DNA of 64,000 nt from Actinotignum schaalii_C (GTDB lineage Bacteria > Actinomycetota > Actinomycetes > Actinomycetales > Actinomycetaceae). The notes under the pieces were generated by a model. It saw only the letters and a program-made list of their open reading frames with translations, was not told where the DNA came from and made no database searches. Below, piece by piece: positions 52,114-60,572 of this stretch (position 1 is its first letter; each line of letters opens with the position of its first letter). The translations under genes and the position numbers were made by a program. The stretch is taken from assembly GCF_034119425.1 (NCBI RefSeq), contig NZ_JAWUEL010000004.1, positions 38,913 through 102,912 of the forward strand, read 5' to 3'.

Positions 52114-53640
52114 GTGTATAAATTCATCGCCAAACGAATTGGCATCTCAGTACTCATCCTCTGGGCCGCGTCGCTCCTTATTTTTGTTCTTACGATCAAT
52201 TCTGGCGACCCCCTCGAGGACCTTCGCGAATCCAATAACCCGAATCGCGAAAACCTCATGCAGCAGCGCTCCTCCTTCATGGGCCTCGACCTGCCCTGGT
52301 ATGAGCGCTATTGGGCTTGGCTGACCGGAGCTGCGAAATGCTTTATCGGTCAGTGCGACCTGGGGATTAACCGTTCTGGACAGTCTGTTAATGACATGCT
52401 CGGTCAGGCCGCTTCCGCCACCTTGCGCCTCGTGCTGGCGGCCACCTTCCTCGCGATTTTCTTCGGAATCTTCTTCGGTGTGATGAGCGCAATCCGCCGC
52501 TACACCGGTTTCGATTACATCGTGACCTTCCTCGCCTTCACCTTCTACTCACTGCCCGCCTTCGTCTTCGCGGTGCTCCTGAAGGAATACGGCGCTATTC
52601 GCTTTAATGACTGGCTGGCAGATCCAACAATCTCACTGGTTACTATCGTCATATTTGCCGGCATCTTCGCACTCTTTGTACAGGCCCTCGTGGCCGGCGG
52701 CCCGAAGCGGCGCGCCATGGCCGCGGGCATCAGCTTCGCCATTGCTTTCGGCATTATGGAATACATTTCCGTGACCCGTGCCTTCCTTGAACCTACTGGC
52801 GGGCTGTGGATTGAAGCTCTTATGGGCCTGGCCGGCACGGTGCTCTTCACCGGCCTCTTCCTCGGATTCTCCAATAAGCGCGGCTTTGCCGTGGTGGGAA
52901 TCAATGCTGCAATTATGTTCGTCATCGTGGCGGCCTGCTCGAATATGCTCTGGGAGCCGACCTGGGGCTTCCTCATCTTGATTCTGGTTCTCGGGATTGC
53001 CGCTTCTGTGGGCGTGTCCTACTTCTTCGGTGGCTACGCGCGCCGCTCGGTGACCTGGGCATCGATCTGGGCCGTCTTCTCGGTGTGGATCGCGATTATT
53101 TTCGATTTCGCCGCCCGCTACTGGTCAACCTACCTGCCGCTCACCCAGAACCGCCCGATTTCTACGATCGGTTCGATGACCCCGAATTTCCAGGGTAGCC
53201 ACGTATTCTGGCTGAGCTTCCTGGATTCCTTCACCCACCTCCTGCTGCCGACGATCTCGCTGACGCTTATGTCTATTGCGTCCTATACGCGCTATACGCG
53301 TTCGTCGATGCTGGAAGTGCTCGGTCAGGATTACATCCGTACCGCACGGGCCAAGGGCCTGCCCGAACACACGGTTATTACCCGGCATGCTTTCCGTAAT
53401 GCCATGCTGCCGCTGCTGACCATTATCGCTTTCGATTTTGCGGGCCTGATCGGCGGCGCGGTTATTACCGAAACGGTCTTCGGCTGGAAGGGCATGGGTG
53501 AACTCTTCCGAACCGGGCTTGCCCAGGTGGATCCGGCCCCGGTTATGGCTTTCTTCCTGGTCACCGGCGGAGCCGCGGTGCTTATGAATATGGTGGCGGA
53601 CATCATGTACGCCTACGTCGATCCTCGGATTAGGCGGTAA
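52114..53640 (+). CDS. Peptide ABC transporter permease (DppB/OppB type) with large insertion
   Basis: A 508-residue permease. The N-terminus (YKFIAKRIGISVLILWAASL) and the C-terminal half with the EAA loop (YIRTARAKGLPEHTVITRHAFRNAMLP) are DppB-like. DppB is usually 300-340 residues. Here about 170 extra residues (roughly 160-330) containing five or six additional hydrophobic segments lie between the second TM region and the EAA part. The GTG start has a GAAAG-type Shine-Dalgarno sequence. It works with the downstream DppC-like permease and the fused ATPase. Confidence 0.88.
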   Translation: MYKFIAKRIGISVLILWAASLLIFVLTINSGDPLEDLRESNNPNRENLMQQRSSFMGLDLPWYERYWAWLTGAAKCFIGQCDLGINRSGQSVNDMLGQAASATLRLVLAATFLAIFFGIFFGVMSAIRRYTGFDYIVTFLAFTFYSLPAFVFAVLLKEYGAIRFNDWLADPTISLVTIVIFAGIFALFVQALVAGGPKRRAMAAGISFAIAFGIMEYISVTRAFLEPTGGLWIEALMGLAGTVLFTGLFLGFSNKRGFAVVGINAAIMFVIVAACSNMLWEPTWGFLILILVLGIAASVGVSYFFGGYARRSVTWASIWAVFSVWIAIIFDFAARYWSTYLPLTQNRPISTIGSMTPNFQGSHVFWLSFLDSFTHLLLPTISLTLMSIASYTRYTRSSMLEVLGQDYIRTARAKGLPEHTVITRHAFRNAMLPLLTIIAFDFAGLIGGAVITETVFGWKGMGELFRTGLAQVDPAPVMAFFLVTGGAAVLMNMVADIMYAYVDPRIRR

Positions 53641-53691
53641 CCATGAGCCTGACAACCCCCATGAATCGTCACGAAGCCCGAGGAGAATCCG

Positions 53692-54843
53692 ATGAGTGAG
53701 AATCGTTCGAAAACAACCGTCGCGTCGCTCGACCCGGAACACGTTGTTGAGGTAGACGACGCTCAGCTCGCTTCCTCCAGCCCCTCCTATTCGCAGGGGC
53801 GCCTGGTGCTGCGCCGTTTCCTGCGGCATAAGCCCGCGATGGTGTCCGCCGTCGTTCTTATTCTTGTGACGCTGGTGGCTTTCCTGTCCATTGGCTGGAA
53901 TATGAGCTTCTTCGGCCTGCACTGGCATTTCTCCGGTCTGTGGCGGCACAGCTACACGGACGTGCTGGATGTCGTCAATAACGGCAAACCGACCATGACC
54001 TGGATTTCGCTGGGTGAACACCCCTTCGGGCAGGACAATATCGGTAAGGACTACTTCGCCCTGACCATGAAGGGCACCCAGATTTCAATTATTATCGCTT
54101 TCGTTGTCGGGCTGGTGTCCACCATTATCGGCACGATTATCGGCGCGGCTGCGGGTTATTTCCGCGGTTGGACCGAAGCGATTCTCATGCGCATCACCGA
54201 CCTCTTCATCGTGATCCCGCTCCTCATTCTCGCGGCGGTTATCGGCAAGATGGTGGGAAGCCAGGGGATCCTGTTCCTCGCGGTGATGCTGGGCGTGCTC
54301 TCCTGGACGGGCCTGGCCCGCCTGGTGCGTGGTGAAGTGCTCTCCTTGCGCGAACGCGAATTCGTAGCCTCGGCTCGCGCGCTGGGAGCTTCACCGTGGC
54401 GTATTATTTTCCGCCATATTCTCCCGAACTGCTTGGGCACGATTATCGTCTCGGCAACCCTGTCGATTTCTTCGGCGATTCTGCTGGAAACTTCGCTGTC
54501 CTTCCTCGGCTTCGGGGTGCGCCCGCCGGCTACGTCGCTCGGTTTGCTTATTTCTACCTACCAGACCACGTTCTCGACGCGCCCCTGGCTCTTCTTCGCC
54601 CCGGCCGGCCTGATCCTCATCATCGCGCTCTCCATTAACTTCATTGGTGACGGATTGCGTGATGCCTTCGATCCGCGCCAGCGTTCAGCGGTATCGCGCC
54701 GCAAGATGAAGGCCCTTGCCGAAGGACATATTGAGAACGACGTCGAAGCTGATCTTATGCCGGTGACCACCGCGGCCACCACCGCGACGGGTGGCGAGCA
54801 CGCCGCTCCCGCATCCGACGCCACCGAAAGGAAGGGCGAATAA
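53692..54843 (+). CDS. Peptide ABC transporter permease (DppC/OppC type)
   Basis: A 383-residue second permease subunit. A hydrophilic N-terminus (about 40 residues) precedes the first membrane segment and the OppC N-terminal domain, then five membrane segments with the EAA motif FVASARALGASPWRIIFRHILPN. A Thr/Ala-rich cytoplasmic tail of about 70 residues ends 1 base before the ATPase start. AGGAG precedes the ATG. It pairs with the DppB-like subunit. Confidence 0.92.
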   Translation: MSENRSKTTVASLDPEHVVEVDDAQLASSSPSYSQGRLVLRRFLRHKPAMVSAVVLILVTLVAFLSIGWNMSFFGLHWHFSGLWRHSYTDVLDVVNNGKPTMTWISLGEHPFGQDNIGKDYFALTMKGTQISIIIAFVVGLVSTIIGTIIGAAAGYFRGWTEAILMRITDLFIVIPLLILAAVIGKMVGSQGILFLAVMLGVLSWTGLARLVRGEVLSLREREFVASARALGASPWRIIFRHILPNCLGTIIVSATLSISSAILLETSLSFLGFGVRPPATSLGLLISTYQTTFSTRPWLFFAPAGLILIIALSINFIGDGLRDAFDPRQRSAVSRRKMKALAEGHIENDVEADLMPVTTAATTATGGEHAAPASDATERKGE

Positions 54844-56658
54844 ATGCGTCTTGGAAAACGCGCTGCAACAACGCAGGATAAAGCTGCCGCGACAGCGGCC
54901 ACGCTCAAGGCTGACCAGCCCGTCGTCACCCCGCACCCGAAAACCGATAAGCCGGTGCTCGGCTTCGGTGAACTGGATGTCAAATTCGCGACTGAATTCG
55001 GCGCGGTTCATGCTGTGCGTGGCGTGAGTATCGATGTGCGACCGGGTGAAGTGGTGGGTCTGGTCGGAGAGTCCGGTTCCGGTAAATCCGTCACCTCCAC
55101 CACGGCCCTCGGCCTGCTCCCCTCCAATGCCGTTATTAGCGGAAGCGTGCAGGTAGCCGGGCGTGAAGTGCGCGGGATGACCTCGCGTGGCATGCGCGCG
55201 TTGCGCGGTGCCGAAGTGGGCATGGTGTTCCAGGAACCCATGACCGCGCTTAACCCGGTTCTCACTATCGGCCGCCAGATGACGGAAGGCTTGGAAACCC
55301 ACGGGCTCGCCTTCGGGGAAGATGCCCGTAATCGGGCGGTGGCCATGCTCAAGGCCGTCGGGCTGCCCGATGCCGAAGAGCGTATGAATCAGTACCCGCA
55401 TCAGCTGTCCGGTGGGCAGCGCCAGCGCGTGGTCATCGCGATTGCGCTTATCGCCAACCCCTCCGTCATTATTGCGGACGAACCGACTACCGCCCTGGAC
55501 GTTACGGTCCAGGCTGATATTCTCGACCTGCTGCGCTCCCTCAAGGACCAGCTCAATACCGGCATCCTCCTCATCACCCACTCCATGGGCGTCATCGCGG
55601 ATATGGCCGACCGGGTTCATGTGATGTTCAAGGGTGAGATTGTGGAATCGGGCGATGTCGTCCAGGTTCTCAATCACCCCAAGCATCCGTATACGCGCCG
55701 CCTGTTGGAAGCAGTGCCGCATCTGGGCCAGGGCCGTGAGCAATTCGGCTTCTCCCTGGAAAAGGAAGCTTCTATTGACCTCAATAAGAAGGTGCTGGAA
55801 GCCAAAGATCTCGTGATTGAATACGAGATTCCCGGTAAGGAACCTTTCCGCGCTGTGGACCATGTGTCCCTAGATGTTGCGGAACGTGAAATTGTGGGCC
55901 TCGTGGGCGAATCCGGTTCCGGTAAATCCACCATCGGCAAGTGCGTGCTCGGGCTGATTCCGGCCGCCTCCGGTGAGGTGAAGATTTTCGGTGAGGACCT
56001 GGTGGGAGCTTCGCGTAAGCACGCCCAGGAACTGCGCCAGCACGTGGGCGTGGTCTTCCAGGATCCGGCCGCGTCCCTCGATCCGCGCTTCCCGGTCGGC
56101 GATTGCATTATGGAACCGCTCGATGTGCACAAGGTCGGTACCAAGGCCGAACGCCGCCAGCGTGTGTACGATCTGCTGGATGCGGTGCGCTTGCCGCGTT
56201 CTTCCTTCAACCGCTACCCCCATGAGCTTTCCGGTGGGCAGCGCCAGCGCGTGTGCATCGCTCGTGCCCTGGCCCTACGCCCCAAGCTCCTCATCGCGGA
56301 CGAACCGACCTCCGCGCTGGACGTGTCCGTCCAGGCCCAGGTTCTTACCATGCTCTCCGAGCTCCAGGATGACATGGGCTTTGCTTGCCTGTTCATTTCG
56401 CACGATCTTGCGGTGGTCGATATGCTCTCGCATCGCGTGGTCGTGCTGCAAAACGGCAAGGTTGTGGAAGCGGGCCGGCGCGAGGACGTCCTCCACAATC
56501 CGCAAGAAGCCTACACTCAGCGGCTTCTGGCGGCCGCTCCGGTTCCCGAACCGATTGAGCAGCGCCGCCGCCGCGAAGAACGCCACGCGCTGCTGCGTAA
56601 GCAGGGCCGTGAAGTCTCGCGTTTGCGTTTGAATGAGAACGACGACGCCGCTATCTAG
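54844..56658 (+). CDS. Peptide ABC transporter ATPase, fused DppD-DppF
   Basis: A 604-residue protein with two complete ABC ATPase domains in one chain. Domain 1 has GESGSGKSVTS, LSGGQRQRVVIAIAL and IIADEPTTALDVT. Domain 2 has GESGSGKSTIG, LSGGQRQRVCIARAL and LLIADEPTSALDVS. Each is followed by an oligopeptide-transporter C-terminal segment (HPYTRRLLEAVP in the first). It energises import through the two upstream permeases. It starts directly after the DppC stop codon. The operon ends here, 19 bases from a convergent gene. Confidence 0.95.
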   Translation: MRLGKRAATTQDKAAATAATLKADQPVVTPHPKTDKPVLGFGELDVKFATEFGAVHAVRGVSIDVRPGEVVGLVGESGSGKSVTSTTALGLLPSNAVISGSVQVAGREVRGMTSRGMRALRGAEVGMVFQEPMTALNPVLTIGRQMTEGLETHGLAFGEDARNRAVAMLKAVGLPDAEERMNQYPHQLSGGQRQRVVIAIALIANPSVIIADEPTTALDVTVQADILDLLRSLKDQLNTGILLITHSMGVIADMADRVHVMFKGEIVESGDVVQVLNHPKHPYTRRLLEAVPHLGQGREQFGFSLEKEASIDLNKKVLEAKDLVIEYEIPGKEPFRAVDHVSLDVAEREIVGLVGESGSGKSTIGKCVLGLIPAASGEVKIFGEDLVGASRKHAQELRQHVGVVFQDPAASLDPRFPVGDCIMEPLDVHKVGTKAERRQRVYDLLDAVRLPRSSFNRYPHELSGGQRQRVCIARALALRPKLLIADEPTSALDVSVQAQVLTMLSELQDDMGFACLFISHDLAVVDMLSHRVVVLQNGKVVEAGRREDVLHNPQEAYTQRLLAAAPVPEPIEQRRRREERHALLRKQGREVSRLRLNENDDAAI

Positions 56659-56677
56659 GCGAGAGCTACTCCGGCGC

Positions 56678-57379
56678 TCAGGTGAAAGCCAGGCCGCAGG
56701 CGGCGGCTAGGCAGGCCACCCACGCCACACACAAAACCGCTCGGCCCAGATCCACGGATCTAACCGGGCGGTTTGTGCTAGGTACGGGTGATGGAGCACA
56801 TTCCCGCGCTCTTTCCTGCGCTGCCCGCAATTGTTCCGCAGCTCGGGAGAGGGTCACCCACCGGGTAGCGGTGCCACGCCCGGCAGGTACGGGAAGATCA
56901 ACGTGGCGGGCTGCGGCTGGGTGACGCGCGGGGAGGAGGCGGCGCCCGGCTGCGAGCGCTCCGCCCGCCGGGAACGCCGCCGCATCCCAGTGTTCGCCAC
57001 CCTGAGCATGGGTTGTGAGATAAAAGCGGGTGGTGAAGCGAGCTACCGCACCCCAAGGTAGCCGGATGGTACGCAGCGGGTTAATAATGCTCAGACCTTC
57101 CGCGTTATAGCGCAGCTCGGGGAGGAAAAAGAACGACCACGCCGCTCCGGTTATCCCGGCGGCAAGGAAGAAGGCAACGGGGGCGGAGAAGGGCATAGCA
57201 ACGCCGGCCGCAATAAAGATGAGAGGCGCGAGCCCGAGGGCGATGAGAAAGCCGCCCTTGACGATTTGACCGCGCGAACGCAGGGTTACCTCGCCTCCTT
57301 GACGCTTGACACCGCCGGGCCCGGCCACCTCGCCGGACCCGGACGTTTCGGCCCCGCGGCCTGCCTCGCTCGCGCTCAC
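56678..57379 (-). CDS. PH-domain membrane protein, unknown function
   Basis: A 233-residue protein. A Gly-rich N-terminus (about 35 residues) is followed by two hydrophobic segments (about 42-62 and 66-88), a bacterial PH-like domain (ELRYNAEGLSIINPLRTIRLPW) and a C-terminal hydrophobic segment. It resembles actinobacterial PH-domain membrane proteins of unknown role. It overlaps the upstream PH-domain gene by 4 bases, and the two probably form one complex. Confidence 0.72.
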   Translation of the reverse strand: MSASEAGRGAETSGSGEVAGPGGVKRQGGEVTLRSRGQIVKGGFLIALGLAPLIFIAAGVAMPFSAPVAFFLAAGITGAAWSFFFLPELRYNAEGLSIINPLRTIRLPWGAVARFTTRFYLTTHAQGGEHWDAAAFPAGGALAAGRRLLPARHPAAARHVDLPVPAGRGTATRWVTLSRAAEQLRAAQERARECAPSPVPSTNRPVRSVDLGRAVLCVAWVACLAAACGLAFT

Positions 57380-57954
57380 AGTGCCACCGACCAGGCAATA
57401 CCGCCGAACACCCCGAGCACCCCGGCCACCGCGAAGGCGAGCCGATCCCAGGCCCAGTGCCGTTCCACCCGGGGGTGCTCGCTGGGCGCACCGGTGGGAG
57501 CATAACGAGAGGCTACCGACTCAATGAACTTTCGCACCGGGAGTGTTGCCGTGGTGACGGTGTGGTCACCCGATTCGTGGACCGGAATGACGCGGCGGGT
57601 ATCCGGGGTAGGGCGCCCGACGGTACCGAAAGCGCGGGCGTGGATGGCCGCCCCGTCCGTCGTCGTTATAACAAGACCGTACCCGGATTCGACCCCGCGC
57701 AGCCGCGGGAACGGAACCCGCAGATCGCGGAAAGTATTGCGTATCGTCACCCCGGAACCATCTACGTCCACGCTGGGCAAATAAAAGAGGGCGTAGCCGG
57801 CCAGGCACATGCCTGCCGCAAATACAGCCGCGGGAGGCAGATAGCCCCACCCGCCCTGCCACACCTGCATGACCAGAGCAATGATTCCGATAGCGCCGCA
57901 CAGCCCGGCGGCGGGGGCGGCCGAGGCGCCGCGAAGACGATAACGTGCAGACAT
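57376..57954 (-). CDS. PH-domain membrane protein, unknown function
   Basis: A 192-residue protein with two N-terminal hydrophobic segments (about residues 14-32 and 37-58), then a PH-like region (VDVDGSGVTIRNTFRDLRVPF, LRGVESGYGLVITTTDG), and a C-terminal membrane segment ending GVFGGIAWSVAL. The architecture matches the gene downstream, suggesting an old duplication. It is divergent from typA. Confidence 0.75.
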   Translation of the reverse strand: MSARYRLRGASAAPAAGLCGAIGIIALVMQVWQGGWGYLPPAAVFAAGMCLAGYALFYLPSVDVDGSGVTIRNTFRDLRVPFPRLRGVESGYGLVITTTDGAAIHARAFGTVGRPTPDTRRVIPVHESGDHTVTTATLPVRKFIESVASRYAPTGAPSEHPRVERHWAWDRLAFAVAGVLGVFGGIAWSVAL

Positions 57955-58125
57955 AAGTATATTTTCCCACGTTCACGGCCTGATTGCCGAAAGCTGCGGG
58001 TGGCGGTGGTGATTCTTGACATGGTGGCACATACGGTGCGGGCCAGGCGAGTAACATTGCCAGGGGTTTGCGCTCGCGCATCCCTCATATCACAACGCCG
58101 GCGCGGGCCGGCAGGGAAGTAGGTT

Positions 58126-60048
58126 ATGGATAGTCGCAACGATCTTCGCAACGTTGCCATTGTGGCGCACGTTGATCACGGGAAAACTACGCTCGTGGAC
58201 GCGCTCATGTGGCAGGCCGGGGCTTTCGGAGAGCGCGCCACCGTGGAAAAAACCGGGGAGCGCGTTATGGATTCGGGAGAACTGGAACGCGAAAAAGGTA
58301 TTACCATCCTCGCGAAGAACACCGCGATCCATTACCGCGGGCCGGCCGCGGCCACAGCCGGTGCGCCTGAAGGCATCACTATTAATGTGATCGATACCCC
58401 CGGCCACGCCGATTTCGGCGGGGAAGTTGAACGCGGACTGTCCATGGTGGACGGTGTTATTTTGCTTGTCGATGCTTCCGAAGGCCCGCTTCCGCAAACT
58501 CGTTTCGTGCTGCGTAAAGCCCTCGAGGCCTCGCTGCCTGTCATTATTGTTATTAATAAGGTGGATCGCCCGGATGCGCGCATAGCCGAGGTGGAATCCG
58601 AAACCCAGGATCTCCTCCTTTCCCTCGCCTCCGACCTGGATCATCCCGACCCGGATATGCTTGATTCCCTGCTGGAAACCCCGGTTATTTACGCCTCGGC
58701 GAAGGCCGGGCGCGCCAGCCTCACCCGTCCCGCGGATGGCCAGCTACCTGAGAGCAGCGATCTGGAGCCGCTATTCGAGGCAATCGTCAACTATATTTCC
58801 GCCCCGCATTTTGAGGCGGATGCGCCGCTGGCCGCCCAGGTTACCAACCTGGATGCCTCGCCTTTCCTCGGGCGTATCGCCCTGCTGCGGATTTATTCGG
58901 GCACTATTAAGAAGGGCGCGACGGTTGCGTGGGTACGCGCTGATGGTACGACGTCGTCGGCCCATATCTCCGAACTGCTTCTTACCGAAGGTCTGGAACG
59001 TAAGCCGGCCACCTCTGCCCGGGCTGGCGATATTGTGGCCATCGCTGGTATTCCCGAAATTACCATTGGTGATTCCCTGGTGGATCCGGAGGATCCGCGC
59101 CCGCTACCGCCTATCCACGTGGATGACCCGGCCATTTCCATGACCATCGGGATTAATACCTCGCCGCTGGCCGGTACCGAAGGCAAGGGCCATAAGCTCA
59201 CCGCGCGGCAGGTCAAGGACCGCCTCGATCAGGAGCTCGTGGGCAATGTGTCTATCCGGGTTCTTCCCACCGGGCGTCCCGATGCCTGGGAAGTGCAGGA
59301 TCGCGGGGAATTGGCTCTGGCGATTCTGGTGGAGCAGATGCGCCGTGAAGGTTTCGAGCTGACGGTGGGTAAGCCCCAGGTGGTTACCCGCACCATTGAC
59401 GGGGCGGTATGCGAGCCGATGCAGCGCACCACCATTGATGTTCCGGAAGAATACCTCGGCGCGGTCACCCAGCTTATGGCTGCCCGCAAGGGTCTTATGG
59501 AGACGATGGCGAATCACGGTACCGGTTGGGTGCGCATGGAATTTGTGGTGCCGGCACGCGGCATGATTGGATTCCGCTCCGCGTTCCTCACTCAAACTCG
59601 CGGTACCGGTATTGCCGCCTCGATTTCGGAAGGCTACGCCCCCTGGATGGGGGAGATTTCCTCGCGGGCCACCGGCTCCCTGGTCTCCGACCGGGCCGGG
59701 CAGGTCACCGCCTACGCTCTCCAGCGCCTGGAAGATCGCGGAACCTTCTTCGTCACCCCGGGCCAGGAAGTATACGAGGGCCAGGTCGTGGGTGAAAACC
59801 CGCGCGATGAGGACATGGACGTCAATGTGGTGCGCGCCAAGGAAATGACAAATATGCGCTCGGCCACCGCCGACGTGTTTGAGACCCTGCAAGCGCCGCG
59901 ACGCCTTACCCTAGAAGAAGCTATGGAATTCGCTGCTGATGACGAATGCCTGGAAGTGACCCCGGAATCCGTGCGGGTGCGCAAAGTTGTGCTGAGCGCG
60001 GTGGAACGCGGCAAGATCGCCGGGCGGAAGAAGCGCGCAAAGAAGTAG
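58126..60048 (+). CDS. typA: Ribosome-associated translational GTPase TypA/BipA
   Basis: A 640-residue GTPase of the EF-G/LepA class that binds ribosomes during stress. G1 is AHVDHGKTTLVDAL, G2 EREKGITILAKNTAI, G3 DTPGHADFGGEVERGL and G4 NKVDRPDAR. The BipA-specific C-terminal domain includes PARGMIGFRSAFLTQTRGTG and the basic tail GRKKRAKK. The length is normal. GAAGTAGG precedes the ATG. It heads a likely operon with the next membrane protein and VanW genes. Confidence 0.97.
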   Translation: MDSRNDLRNVAIVAHVDHGKTTLVDALMWQAGAFGERATVEKTGERVMDSGELEREKGITILAKNTAIHYRGPAAATAGAPEGITINVIDTPGHADFGGEVERGLSMVDGVILLVDASEGPLPQTRFVLRKALEASLPVIIVINKVDRPDARIAEVESETQDLLLSLASDLDHPDPDMLDSLLETPVIYASAKAGRASLTRPADGQLPESSDLEPLFEAIVNYISAPHFEADAPLAAQVTNLDASPFLGRIALLRIYSGTIKKGATVAWVRADGTTSSAHISELLLTEGLERKPATSARAGDIVAIAGIPEITIGDSLVDPEDPRPLPPIHVDDPAISMTIGINTSPLAGTEGKGHKLTARQVKDRLDQELVGNVSIRVLPTGRPDAWEVQDRGELALAILVEQMRREGFELTVGKPQVVTRTIDGAVCEPMQRTTIDVPEEYLGAVTQLMAARKGLMETMANHGTGWVRMEFVVPARGMIGFRSAFLTQTRGTGIAASISEGYAPWMGEISSRATGSLVSDRAGQVTAYALQRLEDRGTFFVTPGQEVYEGQVVGENPRDEDMDVNVVRAKEMTNMRSATADVFETLQAPRRLTLEEAMEFAADDECLEVTPESVRVRKVVLSAVERGKIAGRKKRAKK

Positions 60049-60071
60049 CGCCCGCCCAGACAAGGAGTGAG

Positions 60072-60572
60072 ATGAGGAGGAACCGCACCCCGCGCACAAG
60101 CGGGCGTCCGGTCGTGCCGAGGGTCGCGCTGCGGAGGGTCGCAAAGCTCGCCACCGGCCTGCTGCTCGGGGCTTTCGCCGGGGCACTGGCCGCGGTTACC
60201 CACGCGGGGATGGCGGGGATTCCCGGTCTGGCCACCGATATTGTGTGGGTCGGCCCGCTCCTCGCCACGCTGCTCGTTGCCAGTGGTGCATCTTTTGCTC
60301 GCGATTGGCTAGGATCATGGTGCTGGGCTGGATTCTGGCTGGGTGAAGTGGCCCTCACCTTCTGGGCTTTTGCCGCTCCCGGCTACGGGGACATCGTGGC
60401 TTTCCACGGGGTGGCCGCGAATCTCTGGCTTGTTCTCGCTCCGCTCGCCGGGGCATTCCCGCTTCTCGGCGCCCTGGCGCGCCGCCGGCATTCCGCGCCC
60501 CCGGGCCCACACCCGGAAACTGACCAGGATCAACCACAGGAGGATGCATGCGACCTGAGCACACGCCGCTAA
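60072..60572 (+). CDS. Four-pass membrane protein, unknown function
   Basis: A 166-residue protein with a basic N-terminus and four hydrophobic segments (about 24-46, 53-73, 82-101 and 107-130), ending in a Pro/Gln/Asp-rich tail. No family is recognised. AAGGAG precedes the ATG at 60072, 23 bases after typA, and the gene overlaps the VanW-like gene by 25 bases. The tight packing suggests cotranscription. Confidence 0.75.
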   Translation: MRRNRTPRTSGRPVVPRVALRRVAKLATGLLLGAFAGALAAVTHAGMAGIPGLATDIVWVGPLLATLLVASGASFARDWLGSWCWAGFWLGEVALTFWAFAAPGYGDIVAFHGVAANLWLVLAPLAGAFPLLGALARRRHSAPPGPHPETDQDQPQEDACDLSTRR

